Assembly (NCBI GenBank): GCA_017432685.1
Contig: JAFRIR010000028.1
Span: 1-45,314, forward strand
Reading direction: 5' to 3'
Length of the DNA: 45,314 bases
DNA from: Flexilinea sp.
GTDB taxonomy: Bacteria > Chloroflexota > Anaerolineae > Anaerolineales > Anaerolineaceae
Shown here: one piece after another, positions 16,652 through 26,010 of the stretch
Position numbering within the stretch: the stretch's first letter is position 1
Layout of the letters: every line of letters starts with the position of its first letter
Program-made: the position numbers and the translations under genes
The notes under the pieces: model-generated
Database searches by the model: none
What the model saw: the letters and a program-made list of their open reading frames with translations, nothing else
Told to the model about the DNA's origin: nothing

Positions 16652-17377
16652 CTAAAATACTTCTGCAATTTTCTCCACGGTGATAAGGATTTGTTCCTCT
16701 GATGTTATCAGTGCCTGCCCATCACCTTTTTGCGGTCCATAACTGCCGAAACCGGCATGGCTGCCGCCATCAATGACAAATTCTACAGCATCATCAGGAA
16801 AATTTGAGCGATTTTCGGCATATATTTTTAAATTCAGCACTTTGTCCTCACTGCCGTAAAGGGAAAGGACTTTCAGCCCACTTTCCCGCAGATCCGATAC
16901 AGAATAGGCAGCCAGCAGCACCACCCCATCCAGCTGCTCAGGATGTTTTGCCGCGTAAGAGGACGCCATCGTACCGCCAAGGGAATGGCCTGTGATGACC
17001 CAGTGACTTATCTCCGGAAAATCAGTAAGGACCCTGTTTGCGGCATCCGGGTCAAAAATGGCCAACTTCAGCGGCATTTTCAGCAGTACACACAAAAATC
17101 CCCGATTTGAGAGGGACGTCATTAGCGGAACATATGCCCGGTGGTCAACCTTTCCGCCGGGATAAAATATCAGGCCGGAAGAAACATTTTCCGGATGAAA
17201 CACGATCCGATCCGGTTCCTCACGGATCGTTACTCCGGGAATGTCCCGAGAAAGCAGAGCCAACGCTTCTTCCGAGGCTTCATAATCATCATTGATGTAA
17301 ACCACTGTTCCCAATAAAAACAGTAAAAGGAACAGGATCACAAACAGCCACAAACGTTTTCGCTTCATCAGTTTCAT
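16652..17377 (-). CDS. Membrane-anchored alpha/beta hydrolase
   Basis: A 241-aa alpha/beta-hydrolase-fold protein (dienelactone hydrolase / hydrolase_5-like) with an N-terminal membrane anchor (MKLMKRKRLWLFVILFLLLF) and the catalytic part outside. The nucleophile elbow is TGHSLGGTMA; downstream SLYGSEDKVL supplies the acid and GGSHAGFGSYGPQKGDG the histidine. The C-terminal GDGQALIT-containing region is typical of this hydrolase group. Substrate unknown. A TTG 30 nt upstream would extend the frame, but ATG 17377 is preferred; a TTGAAC-N16-TATAAT promoter (17391-17386 for the -10) lies so close that the mRNA could have a very short or no leader. Divergent from the S41-like gene. Confidence 0.85.
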   Translation of the reverse strand: MKLMKRKRLWLFVILFLLLFLLGTVVYINDDYEASEEALALLSRDIPGVTIREEPDRIVFHPENVSSGLIFYPGGKVDHRAYVPLMTSLSNRGFLCVLLKMPLKLAIFDPDAANRVLTDFPEISHWVITGHSLGGTMASSYAAKHPEQLDGVVLLAAYSVSDLRESGLKVLSLYGSEDKVLNLKIYAENRSNFPDDAVEFVIDGGSHAGFGSYGPQKGDGQALITSEEQILITVEKIAEVF

Positions 17378-17404
17378 TATGCCGATATTATACAAAATAA
17401 TGGA

Positions 17405-17429
17405 CAAAGTTCAAAGTTCAAAGTTCAAA
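17405..17429. repeat. Heptanucleotide tract (GTTCAAA)
   Basis: Three units of GTTCAAA in the divergent promoter region; on the minus strand they read TTTGAAC and supply the putative -35 box of the hydrolase gene. Confidence 0.7.
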
Positions 17430-17476
17430 TATTGAGTATAATAAATCAATAATGGAAAGTCCCCAAGGAGGAGTGA

Positions 17477-19231
17477 ATGAAAAAATATTTGCTGGTTTTA
17501 TTGTCCGTTTTGCTGCTGGCCGGGAGTGTTTGCGCTCAGGATACAGACAAAACTCACACGATCGTTGAACGTACCTACAAATTCTATGACGGCATGATCG
17601 ACGACGTTTTTGAAGAACCGTTCCCGCTGTATTTCATGGATGGCGTAGATGACCTGCCCTATGTGGAGCTGGAATCCTGGATGGAGCTGCAGATCAAGCT
17701 CATGCGCGAGTGGCTGAGTGATCCAAACTATGATCTGATGTTCAACGCAGAAGGAACCGACGCGGCCTATGTGCGCGAAAACGAGTATCACCTGCAGTTT
17801 GATTTTGCAAAAAAAACCATAGCTTTTGATGATTTCAATGCTTTTGTCCACAGCTCATCCGAGGGATCATTACTTGATCTGCTGAGCGCCAGCGGTTTTA
17901 CAGAAGCGGGTGAATCCGAACTGTACCAGCGTAATCTGGATGCCTCCTATGACCGTTATGGAGATGAAGTCCGAATCGACCTTGCAAGTTACAACATTCC
18001 CATGATCATGCAGGATGGAAAATATTACATGCCGCTGCAGACCATGAATGACCTGCTGATCTCGCCGGTGATCCGTGCCACCATCCTTTTCAACGGCGAA
18101 TGTTTGATGCTCATCAACAGGGATCTGTTGGGCACCGTCAGCCGCGGGCTGACTGAGTTGGGTGAATTATATTACGCAGCCGAGAAAACGGAAATGAGCA
18201 AGGAACTGGCTGAATTCGGTTACTGGGAACTGTGTTTTGTTCTGGATAACCTGTACGGGCTGAAAGAACCCCATGAGATCGAATATTTTGACCAGTTCTT
18301 CTGGCAGATGGGCTTCGATGAACAGTTCAAACAGGCTACTGCAGAAGAAGCCGACGCACTGCTTTATAAGTTCATTGATTTTTACCTCGATGATCTGCAT
18401 TCCGAATTTATTGCTTATTCCTACCGGGTCGGTCCGAAAGAAGTAGAGTGGACCACAGGCCCGGCAACACGCAAGCTGGATGAATCCGTTGCGACTTACG
18501 GAAAAGCCCGTGCGGCATTTTACGATGAGGGATATTTTGATGAAAATCCGGAACCGTATATATATGAAGAAGTTGGCAACACCGCTTATATCACCTTTGA
18601 CCACTTCACAAACAATGCCGGAAACGTCTATTATGATGCGATCGCCAACGGTGAAAACCTGCCCAAGGATACGATCGGCCTGCTGATTTACGCCTACGAC
18701 AAGATCTATCGCCAGGACAGCCCGATTGAAAATATTGTCATTGATCTTTCCAACAACACCGGCGGAGCGGTAGATGCGGCAATTTACCTGATCGGCTGGG
18801 TGTTGGGAGACGCCCCGTTCTCTGTCAAGGACACCTTTACAGGGGCTCTTTCAACTGCGTCTTACCGCGTCGATGTGAACCTGGATCGTAAGTTTGATGG
18901 ACGCGACATGGTCGTGGACGACAAAAATGTATATGTCCTGATTTCACCGATCAGCTTCTCCTGCGGCAATCTGGTCCCTGCTGCGCTGCAGGCCTCGGAC
19001 AAAGTGACGATTCTCGGACGCACTTCCGGCGGCGGCAGCTGCATCGTTCAGCCGCTCTCCACCGCCTGGGGGACCTTCTTCCAGATCTCCGGTTCATCCC
19101 GCATGTCCTTCCTCAAAAACGGTTCATTCTATGACATCGACACCGGCGTGACCCCGGATTACACCATCACCAAACCGAACAAGTTCTATGACCATGAAGC
19201 ATTGACGGATTATATCAATAATTTGTATTAA
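17477..19231 (+). CDS. Secreted S41-like (tail-specific) protease
   Basis: A 584-aa protein with a signal peptide (MKKYLLVLLSVLLLAGSVCA, cleavage before QDTDK). The C-terminal third is a peptidase S41 / C-terminal processing protease domain: IVIDLSNNTGGAVDAA, ISPISFSCGN with the likely nucleophile S495, and VTILGRTSGGGSC as the strand after it, which normally carries the lysine partner. The N-terminal 350 residues are helical and unassigned. No PDZ domain is obvious, so it is closer to the tricorn/IRBP-like stand-alone S41 proteins than to CtpA. A strong site, AAGGAGGAGTGA, precedes ATG 17477. Monocistronic. Extracellular peptide turnover is the likely role. Confidence 0.85.
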   Translation: MKKYLLVLLSVLLLAGSVCAQDTDKTHTIVERTYKFYDGMIDDVFEEPFPLYFMDGVDDLPYVELESWMELQIKLMREWLSDPNYDLMFNAEGTDAAYVRENEYHLQFDFAKKTIAFDDFNAFVHSSSEGSLLDLLSASGFTEAGESELYQRNLDASYDRYGDEVRIDLASYNIPMIMQDGKYYMPLQTMNDLLISPVIRATILFNGECLMLINRDLLGTVSRGLTELGELYYAAEKTEMSKELAEFGYWELCFVLDNLYGLKEPHEIEYFDQFFWQMGFDEQFKQATAEEADALLYKFIDFYLDDLHSEFIAYSYRVGPKEVEWTTGPATRKLDESVATYGKARAAFYDEGYFDENPEPYIYEEVGNTAYITFDHFTNNAGNVYYDAIANGENLPKDTIGLLIYAYDKIYRQDSPIENIVIDLSNNTGGAVDAAIYLIGWVLGDAPFSVKDTFTGALSTASYRVDVNLDRKFDGRDMVVDDKNVYVLISPISFSCGNLVPAALQASDKVTILGRTSGGGSCIVQPLSTAWGTFFQISGSSRMSFLKNGSFYDIDTGVTPDYTITKPNKFYDHEALTDYINNLY

Positions 19232-19237
19232 CAGAGC

Positions 19238-19298
19238 ACATGGGGTCTGCCCTGCTGATGCCGCACAGCCGGCACAGCAGGACTGCACCCGTGTGTGG
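19238..19298 (-). repeat. Partial structured repeat, reverse orientation
   Basis: CCTGCTG and CAGCAGG arms around GATGCCGCACAGCCGGCA, with GTCTGCC/GACTGCAC flanks, match the hairpin of the 104-bp family read on the other strand. Directly downstream of the S41-like gene, so it may also end its transcript. Confidence 0.55.
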
Positions 19299-19299
19299 A

Positions 19300-19425
19300 A
19301 GATTAGGAGATAGGATTTAGGGATTAGGGGGTAGGATATAGGGAAAGGTGTGATGATGCATGAAAACCCGGCTTCCACTCATCAACTACTAATCCCTAAT
19401 CCCTTACCACTATCTCCCTAAAAAC
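19300..19425. repeat. Heptamer tracts in opposite orientations
   Basis: Units GGAGATA, GGATTTA, GGGATTA (19304-19344) face complementary TAATCCC and TATCTCC units (19389-19420). This is the same inverted arrangement as at 15787-15866 and 41525-41665. Confidence 0.75.
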
Positions 19426-19471
19426 CATGATAAAATAGGAACCAACACATCAGTATTGAACCGGAGGTAAT

Positions 19472-19699
19472 ATGGATTCAGTTTTTGAAGATGTAAAAAG
19501 TGTTATTTGCGATGTTCTGAAAATTGACGGCGCCAACATTACGCCGGAAACCCGCTTTATTGAAGACCTGAAGGCCGATTCTATGGATCAGTTCTTCCTC
19601 ATTGATGGCTTCAGCGAAAAGTTCAACATCACCATCTCCGATGATGATGCAACCGGCATCAAAACCGTCGGCGACGTCGTGAAGCTCCTTTCCAAATAA
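19472..19699 (+). CDS. Acyl carrier protein
   Basis: A 75-aa acidic helical protein carrying acyl chains on 4'-phosphopantetheine. The attachment serine is S37 in LKADSMDQFFLIDGF (DSM rather than the common DSL), followed by EKFNITISDDDATGIKTVGD, the standard helix II-III region. Length and start (CCGGAGGTAAT before the ATG) are typical. No fatty-acid or polyketide genes are near, and a strong terminator at 19716-19756 ends the unit, so this could be the housekeeping AcpP or a specialised carrier; the non-canonical FFLIDGF after the serine leans toward a second carrier. Confidence 0.93.
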   Translation: MDSVFEDVKSVICDVLKIDGANITPETRFIEDLKADSMDQFFLIDGFSEKFNITISDDDATGIKTVGDVVKLLSK

Positions 19700-19715
19700 G
19701 CAGGGGAACAGCATC

Positions 19716-19756
19716 TATAACAAAAGGGACCTTCTTCAAGGTCCTTTTTTGTTATA
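19716..19756 (+). terminator. Rho-independent terminator
   Basis: TATAACAAAAGGGACCTT pairs with AAGGTCCTTTTTTGTTATA; the T6 run makes it work on the plus strand, 17 nt after the ACP stop. Confidence 0.9.
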
Positions 19757-19765
19757 AGAAATTAT

Positions 19766-19868
19766 GTAACTGTTCAGTACCTGGCGCGCATCACGCAGTG
19801 CAGTCTTTTTGTGCCGGCGGAGCGGCAGCAAAAAGGCAGACCAGGTGTGCTCCATCCTGGATAGTAAC
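19766..19868 (+). mobile_element. 103-bp structured repeat (copy 3)
   Basis: GTAACTGTTCAG ... CTGGATAGTAAC; hairpin CTTTTTG-TGCCG / CGGCA-GCAAAAAG with the same bulged C; CCAGGTGTGCTCC follows. Its end is 8 bp from the stop codon of the minus-strand gene at 19877. Confidence 0.85.
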
Positions 19869-19876
19869 CCATGCAC

Positions 19877-22800
19877 CTAAGGCAGAATGAACTTGTTGAT
19901 GCGGTTGTTTTCGGTATCCGCCACCCAGATGGAGCCGTCAGGGCCCATTGTGATGCCGGTCGGCATAGAGAAATGGTCGATGTCGCCGCCATCCGCGTTC
20001 CAGGTGCGCACCAGTTTTCCGTTCATATCATACTGATGGATCAGACTGCCTTCCGGATCGGTGAGGAAAATGGAGCCGGAAGCTGCAGAACCGGTAAGAT
20101 AAGGCTTGTTATTCAGCGACTGAGTGAACCAGGCATTCACATCAAAGACCAGGGTCACACCGTCCTGCAGTCCCTTACCGGATACGTCAAAGACCTGCAC
20201 CCGCTGGTTCCAGGTATCCGCGACTGCCAAATGATCATCATCCAGCAGCGCGATCCCGACCGGTTCATCCATTTCACCCATGCCCATACCGGAGACACCG
20301 AATTTGCGGATGAAATTGCCGTTTTCATCATAGATCATAATGCGCTTGTAACCGGTATCGCAGACATAGACCGTATCTGTTGAACTGATGGCAATTGCAC
20401 GCGGCCCATAAAAACTCCCGCCCGGAGTGGATGGGTCGTTGGCACGCCAATCCGTGATGAAGGCGCCGTCCGCATCAAATTTGGCGATGCGGTTGTTCCA
20501 GGTGTCAGCGACATAGACGTTGCCCTTTGAATCCACCGCGATTCCCCAGGGCTCTGAGAAAAGGATCCCGTTCGCGTTGTTCCACTGGCCCAGGTAAAGT
20601 CCGGACTTGCTGAAATACTGAATGCGGTTGTTGCCGCTGTCGCAGACGTAGACCCGCTCTCCATCCGGAGAAATCGCCACATTCCGCGGGCGCTGCAGCT
20701 GACCGTCACCGGTACCGCTGTAACCAATGGAAAGCACCGGGTCCAGCTGTTTGAACAGGGTCTCCTCGTCATCCAATGTCACGGTGGAAGTGCCGCTGAT
20801 GACCTGTCCATCCCCCAGTTTCCAGATGCGGTTCATCAGGTCTTTGCGGATATACATCACCATGCGGGAACTCGGTTCCCATGTCTCCCGTGTGAGCGTT
20901 CCTTTGCCGGTGACCTTCGCATACTCGGAATAGTCCCGGTCCAGCCAAATCTTGAACAGCGCGGACCGCATTTGCGGATTCGTGAGCGAACCCACGATCC
21001 GCTGCGGGGTCAGATTGAAATAATCCTGGTTCGGCCACCAGAGCCGGATATATTCATAGCGATAGTAATTATCCTTGACAATCGGTTCCAGACGGGAATC
21101 CTTCGCGGTATTAGCAGTGATCACATCATAATTCCGCAGGTCCCGGGTCGGGTTATCCTCACCAAAATATTTTTTGTTGGTGTAATCCCGCAAATACCAC
21201 CAGAAAGGATAATTCGTGTCATTGTCGTAAGCAACGCTGATGTTCTTCCCCTGGCCGGTCTTGACGCCCAGATCCTCGATCATCTCAAAAGCGACCTTGG
21301 AACCCGGTCCGCCATGAGCATAAACCAACAGCTCATTGGGGTAGTCATAATTGATGAAGCTGGAAACAAAAGCCGTGCGGGTCTGCAATGTGATCAGAAC
21401 CGCCATAACGATCAAGGATAAAGCTTCCAATATCGATTTTGCACGCCCTTTCCGCCAGAAATGATGAACCATCAGGATCCCCGCGGCAAGGAACAATACT
21501 ACCGTCACACAGCGGAATGTCGCACGAAGCTGCTCCAGGTCCTTGCCGGCAAAAGGCTGGGGAACACTGTTGAACACCTTCACCAATCCGCAGCAGCCAA
21601 ATACTGCCACGACCAATCCCAAAAATCCAAGCAAACCCTCTTTGGAGAAAAGCTTTTTCCAGGGGAGGATCTCGATGAGATAGTCCAATCCCCAGGAAGC
21701 GGAAAACGCCAGCGGCATAGCAATATGCACCGTCAGCCAGGGCATTTTCTCGCCCGCAATGGAATAAGCGGCAAGCGAGGTAATCCCCCAATAAAGGAAA
21801 AAGAGCAGCACCGGCAGTTTTTCGGCCTCCGGCTGAACATCAGGAACCGAAGCAAGCAGGATCTCTTCCGCATCCAATTCTTCCGAAAAATCCAGTTCAT
21901 CGTCAGCTTCCGGTTCATTCACAGAGAGCTCAGCGTCCTCCTGCTCCGGGAGATCAGTGATTTCATCAATAATAATGACCGTGTCATTCTCCTCATCTGA
22001 AAGGATCTCACCCGGAACAGTCCAGAACTTGCGTTTTTTGATCGCGATGATGAGGGCGATGATCGTCCCCGCAATGGCGGCAAATTCATAAACAGGCAGC
22101 TGGATGAGCGCGTAATAATAGATCGGCTGTCCGCCGCGCTGGACCGATTGCTGGGAAAGCCAGTAACCGAGACCGCCAATAATGCCGGTGAAAAAACCGT
22201 GAATGTTGGTGAAGACGGTGGTATAGAAAAAGGCGAAAATCATGTAAAAGGCGGCAGCACTCTTCAGAAACACGGAGCGGTTCCACCACATACCGATCGC
22301 AAAGGAAAGCACCAGCAGGATGATCAGAACAATACCGGTACGCAGGATCCCGGAAGCGGAATAATCCAGCGGGTCCCAGCCCAGCAGATGGACCGGATAA
22401 GCAGTCAGCTGCGGCAGGATGAGCGCGCCAAGGAAAACAATAAGATTGAAAGACGGTGAAGTGCGGATCGTCTTCCAGCTCAAAGCCCGGACTGTATAGA
22501 TGATCATCCACAGGATCAGGAGAACACCGATTCCCGCGAGAACCATTGTCAGGATCGGCAGAGAACCGTTCCCACCCAAAAGCATCAGGGAAAGCAGCGC
22601 ACCCAGAACAAATAAAACACCGGTCAGGAAATAAGTCGCGGCATTCGCCCGGATTTTCGTACTCTCCCAGGGCATTTTCCAGAGATCACGCAGAAACAGG
22701 AAACCGCAGAAAAGCAGCAGCTGCGCGCAGTAAAAATAAGCCACTTCCTTTGTGGTGAACTGCAGCGCGGTGGTCACCGCCAGAATATAGAGAGCTTTAT

Positions 22801-23317
22801 TATCGCGTTTTTCGTAATAACGGAAAAATGCATAAAAGGTCAGTGCAGCGAAGAGTTCAATAAACGCTTCATTGCGGGTGTAGCGTCCATAGTAGAGAAT
22901 ATAAGGCGAAACGAGGAAGAAAAGCCCAACAAGCAGCGCACCCACCCTGCCCAGATATCTGCGGAAGGCATACAATACAAAAATCACTGCCGCCAGACTG
23001 AAGGCCGCCGCCGGGACGCGGGACGAAAAGTCACTATCCCCCAGCAAAAAGTAGGACAAAGCCAGCATATGGAATTGGAAAGGTCCGTGCGTGACAGGAT
23101 TATGGGCATAGCCATTCCCTTGATACAAACTATACGCAGGCGTTACGTGATTGATCTCATCATGTGACATCACCCGGGAGCCAATCAAAATAAACCGGCT
23201 CAGGATCGCCAACAGAATAATAACGGCAAGGATCAGCTTTTCCCAGGAAAACAACGGGAATGCCTTCATCACCGGTTTGTCCAGCCACGCAATTTTTGTA
23301 TTTGTCTTTTCGTTCAT
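19877..23317 (-). CDS. Agl23-like (TIGR03663) membrane glycosyltransferase with C-terminal NHL repeats
   Basis: A 1146-aa two-part protein. Residues about 25-660 hold a dozen or more membrane segments of a GT-C fold. The first external loop has SRVMSHDEINHVTPAYSLY, with the acidic pair expected of a lipid-phosphate-sugar-dependent transferase, and YYGRYTRNEAFIE in the next loop. An acidic cytoplasmic loop (about 440-500) is unusual. Residues about 850-1146 form an NHL beta-propeller with repeats such as GERVYVCDSGNNRIQYF, GNVYVADTWNNRIAKF and GSIWVADTENNRINKF, predicted outside. Agl23/TIGR03663 proteins are linked to protein N-glycosylation or flippase activity in archaea; the role in Chloroflexota is unproven. 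AGAAGG precedes ATG 23317. The class A beta-lactamase-fold gene lies 42 nt upstream on the same strand, likely the same operon. Confidence 0.85.
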   Translation of the reverse strand: MNEKTNTKIAWLDKPVMKAFPLFSWEKLILAVIILLAILSRFILIGSRVMSHDEINHVTPAYSLYQGNGYAHNPVTHGPFQFHMLALSYFLLGDSDFSSRVPAAAFSLAAVIFVLYAFRRYLGRVGALLVGLFFLVSPYILYYGRYTRNEAFIELFAALTFYAFFRYYEKRDNKALYILAVTTALQFTTKEVAYFYCAQLLLFCGFLFLRDLWKMPWESTKIRANAATYFLTGVLFVLGALLSLMLLGGNGSLPILTMVLAGIGVLLILWMIIYTVRALSWKTIRTSPSFNLIVFLGALILPQLTAYPVHLLGWDPLDYSASGILRTGIVLIILLVLSFAIGMWWNRSVFLKSAAAFYMIFAFFYTTVFTNIHGFFTGIIGGLGYWLSQQSVQRGGQPIYYYALIQLPVYEFAAIAGTIIALIIAIKKRKFWTVPGEILSDEENDTVIIIDEITDLPEQEDAELSVNEPEADDELDFSEELDAEEILLASVPDVQPEAEKLPVLLFFLYWGITSLAAYSIAGEKMPWLTVHIAMPLAFSASWGLDYLIEILPWKKLFSKEGLLGFLGLVVAVFGCCGLVKVFNSVPQPFAGKDLEQLRATFRCVTVVLFLAAGILMVHHFWRKGRAKSILEALSLIVMAVLITLQTRTAFVSSFINYDYPNELLVYAHGGPGSKVAFEMIEDLGVKTGQGKNISVAYDNDTNYPFWWYLRDYTNKKYFGEDNPTRDLRNYDVITANTAKDSRLEPIVKDNYYRYEYIRLWWPNQDYFNLTPQRIVGSLTNPQMRSALFKIWLDRDYSEYAKVTGKGTLTRETWEPSSRMVMYIRKDLMNRIWKLGDGQVISGTSTVTLDDEETLFKQLDPVLSIGYSGTGDGQLQRPRNVAISPDGERVYVCDSGNNRIQYFSKSGLYLGQWNNANGILFSEPWGIAVDSKGNVYVADTWNNRIAKFDADGAFITDWRANDPSTPGGSFYGPRAIAISSTDTVYVCDTGYKRIMIYDENGNFIRKFGVSGMGMGEMDEPVGIALLDDDHLAVADTWNQRVQVFDVSGKGLQDGVTLVFDVNAWFTQSLNNKPYLTGSAASGSIFLTDPEGSLIHQYDMNGKLVRTWNADGGDIDHFSMPTGITMGPDGSIWVADTENNRINKFILP

Positions 23318-23325
23318 AAACCTTC

Positions 23326-23357
23326 TTCCCTCTTCATTCTTACTTCTTCATTCTTAC
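23326..23357. repeat. Short heptanucleotide tract (TTCTTAC/TTCTTCA)
   Basis: Alternating 7-nt units TCTTCAT and TCTTACT occupy the 42-bp gap between two minus-strand genes. Confidence 0.5.
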
Positions 23358-23359
23358 AG

Positions 23360-24838
23360 CTAATTACTCTGATTAAAATATTGATAAACAGCATTCGAGA
23401 TCTGCGAAGCCATCAGATTGGTTGGGTCAAACACCAGCTGTTCAGGATGGTAGAAAAACATCACAAACACATAGGTAGCCTTTGGCGTGTAAACGATCCC
23501 CGCATCACTGATGTTGTGGATCAGGCCGTCTCTTTCGAGGATCCACCCGTGTTTATGCGCGACCCGAACCGTTTCCGGAATACCGGCTTCCAGAAGTACT
23601 GCTGTTTTGTTCTTCGAGAGCTCTTCGATCATGGTGGTACATTCCTGCTGCGTGAGCCGGTCACCATAGAACTCCTTCATCGCACCGCCATTATACATCG
23701 AACACAAATAAAGATCATCCAACATCATACCCATGTCAATAGCGGTCGTCTGGTTATAGGCATCCGGGTCAGTGAAAACATCTGTCCGGGAATTAGCCGT
23801 CGTTTTATGCCGCACCAGCAAAGGAGCTCCATTATAAAACAAACCGCCCAAAAATGTATTGGTATAACCCAGTCCCCGCAGGTCCTCCGTAAAGAGGTTC
23901 GGAGCCATGTTGCCGCTGATGGCCTGCAAGAGCTCATCGGCAGGGGAGTTCTCAGAAATTTCGATCATCAACTCCAAACTGCGCTGCATATTTGCCGGCA
24001 GAGGCAGATCGCGGTTGGCGAAAGTGTACATCATGATCGGCACTTTGATGGTGGATGCCGCGGTGAATGAAACACCCGTCGGAATGCTCTGCATATCCGA
24101 AAAAGCGATGTTGATCTCATTACGGCGGTCGAGATCCAGGATATAAAACTCCGCTACTCCATCAAACTCGTTTTGCTGCAGGATCTGGCGGATCATATAT
24201 TCAAGGCTGAGCGAAGAGGCCTGCGGAGGCGTCGTCCGGTTATAAGGCAAAACCACACGACGCTCTGAAGACGAACGCAAAGCCTGCTGAACCATTTGAA
24301 TGGAGCGATTGATATCCAATTCTCTTCCGGACTCGCCCTGGGAAAACCCTACAGCACCCTGCACCGGGATCGGGGCTTTGGCAGGCTGGTCATAACGGGG
24401 GACGATTTCATTGATCAGGTAATCCCGCAAACGCTCTTCGGAGATCGTCGCAGAAAGCGGAACCGGCTGCGGTTTTGGCAGAGAATTCCACATATAATTC
24501 CAGAAATCTTCCCAGAATCCGCGTCTTGTACGCTGCAAATCAGCCGCTGCCAGCATCGTTTCCAGGTTCAGTGAAAAGCCAATAGAGTTCGGGCTGACCT
24601 GAATGACGGAATCACCATAAACCATTTCGATCGGAATACCATAAGCACGGATCAGACGTTCCGCAGCCTGCGTGGAGTTCAGCCCGCCAACCGGAATATT
24701 CCCGATCGTCAGGTCCAGCGGATAGTTGGAACGCATCTGGGAATAACGGATCAGCTGGAACCCTGTCAGCATAAAAGACAGGAAAATCAGTCCCAACGAT
24801 ACCCAGGATAATATTGCAATGGTGTTTCTTCTTTTCAT
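23360..24838 (-). CDS. Membrane-anchored class A beta-lactamase-fold serine hydrolase
   Basis: A 492-aa protein with an N-terminal TM (about 8-28), a VanW/PG-binding-4-like region (LDLTIGNIPVGGLNSTQAAE), and a C-terminal penicillin-recognising domain: SxxK as STIK (262-265), SxN-like SENSPAD (295-301) and a KTG-equivalent HKHG in RVAHKHGWILER. True resistance enzymes are smaller and secreted, so a role in peptidoglycan or peptide turnover at the cell surface is more likely. A TTG (24850) would add four residues; ATG 24838 is taken, although neither has a strong ribosome-binding site. It probably leads a two-gene unit with the Agl23/NHL gene. Confidence 0.87.
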   Translation of the reverse strand: MKRRNTIAILSWVSLGLIFLSFMLTGFQLIRYSQMRSNYPLDLTIGNIPVGGLNSTQAAERLIRAYGIPIEMVYGDSVIQVSPNSIGFSLNLETMLAAADLQRTRRGFWEDFWNYMWNSLPKPQPVPLSATISEERLRDYLINEIVPRYDQPAKAPIPVQGAVGFSQGESGRELDINRSIQMVQQALRSSSERRVVLPYNRTTPPQASSLSLEYMIRQILQQNEFDGVAEFYILDLDRRNEINIAFSDMQSIPTGVSFTAASTIKVPIMMYTFANRDLPLPANMQRSLELMIEISENSPADELLQAISGNMAPNLFTEDLRGLGYTNTFLGGLFYNGAPLLVRHKTTANSRTDVFTDPDAYNQTTAIDMGMMLDDLYLCSMYNGGAMKEFYGDRLTQQECTTMIEELSKNKTAVLLEAGIPETVRVAHKHGWILERDGLIHNISDAGIVYTPKATYVFVMFFYHPEQLVFDPTNLMASQISNAVYQYFNQSN

Positions 24839-24933
24839 AAATCGTTTCAAGCGAATGATATTTTTCGCATCTTAAACATGACATTAATAATTTTACCATT
24901 TCGGTAAAAAAAACTATAATTTCAATTGTACTT

Positions 24934-24960
24934 TTGACATTTAACAAAACCTATTATAAT
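24934..24960 (+). promoter_or_regulatory. Candidate promoter of the recombinase-fold gene
   Basis: TTGACA (24934-24939) and TATAAT (24955-24960) separated by only 15 nt. The palindrome-like GATGTCAGACAATT (24965-24978) covers the expected start of transcription. Confidence 0.5.
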
Positions 24961-25069
24961 TATAGATGTCAGACAATTACCGAACACGTTTTTGCTGCAA
25001 TATTTCTTTTCTTTATCCTGTTCGGAGTTGAAATGGATCAATCCGTTATTTAACGAGAAAGGATGGTAC

Positions 25070-25999
25070 ATGTATAATAGCAACGCGGTTACAAACCAGT
25101 TTATCAATGCTGATTCCACTTTTCCTGTCGCGATACGTGTCTGGGAAGGGTATCTGAGTGATCAGAATAAATCCATCTACACGATCAAAGCATTCAAGGG
25201 CGATATTCAACTGTTGGCTTCCTATTTTTCACCGGACAAGACCATCGGTTCAGTCACCACCAAGGATCTTACCAATTTTTTGGATTGGATGAATAATGAG
25301 CGGCGGGTTCCCTGCAGTCCTAAAACCAATTCCCGCCGGATCACCTCCATCAAGTCATTCTATAAATGGCTGAAAACCTTCGGAGCAATCGAAGAGGACC
25401 CCGCGGCTGCCATTGACCAAAAGCCGGTTGAGTCTCCCCTTCCGGAGATCCTGACCCGTGAAGAAGTTGAACGGGTCATGGCTGCTGCTGACAGTTATCG
25501 GACGCAGAAAAAACCGGACGCAAGAAACAAGGTATTGCTTGAATTGCTCCTTTCCACCGGCATCAAAAAGAGCGAAACGCTGGGAATTTCCAAAAACCAC
25601 ATCGAACGGGATGATCCTGAAAAGCCAAGGCTGCATGTCCGCTATGGCAATGCCAACAACCGGGCAAAAGACAGGATCATCGACCTGCCCGCTTCCTGGC
25701 TGGAGGTTTATGACGAATATCTGACGCAGTACCGTCCGACGGACAAGATCTTCCCCTGGTCTCCCCGCCGGTTGGAATATCTGCTCGAGGATATCGGAAG
25801 AGACGCCGGTCTGACAAAACATCTCTCCTTTGCCATGTGCCGCTGGACCTGTTTCGTCAAAGATTATGTTGACAAAGTCCCGATGGAGGTCATCCGCGAC
25901 AAGATGGGGGTTTCCCAGGTACAATGGCGGGATATTTTTACAAAAATCAAGGTTCTCGCAGATACCTACAAAGGCTCTGTTGATGCCGCTGAAGCATAA
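25070..25999 (+). CDS. Tyrosine-recombinase-fold protein with lost catalytic residues
   Basis: A 309-aa protein with the full XerC/D-like layout: SAM-like core-binding domain (about 15-110) and catalytic-fold domain (about 125-300). Against XerD (from memory) the C-terminal 40 residues align without gaps, yet nearly all active-site positions are changed: Arg-I is K166 (TGIKKSETLG), the HxxR histidine is A255 (AMCR), the second His is V281 (KMGVSQ), and the nucleophile tyrosine is F290 (RDIFTKI); only Arg-II (R258) stays. The open, well-conserved frame argues against a decayed pseudogene. A DNA-binding or regulatory role is inferred. ATG 25070 is chosen because AAAGGATGGTAC precedes it; an upstream in-frame ATG at 24992 lies within the leader. 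Single gene with its own promoter and terminator. Confidence 0.85.
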   Translation: MYNSNAVTNQFINADSTFPVAIRVWEGYLSDQNKSIYTIKAFKGDIQLLASYFSPDKTIGSVTTKDLTNFLDWMNNERRVPCSPKTNSRRITSIKSFYKWLKTFGAIEEDPAAAIDQKPVESPLPEILTREEVERVMAAADSYRTQKKPDARNKVLLELLLSTGIKKSETLGISKNHIERDDPEKPRLHVRYGNANNRAKDRIIDLPASWLEVYDEYLTQYRPTDKIFPWSPRRLEYLLEDIGRDAGLTKHLSFAMCRWTCFVKDYVDKVPMEVIRDKMGVSQVQWRDIFTKIKVLADTYKGSVDAAEA

Positions 26000-26010
26000 A
26001 ACACATTCAA

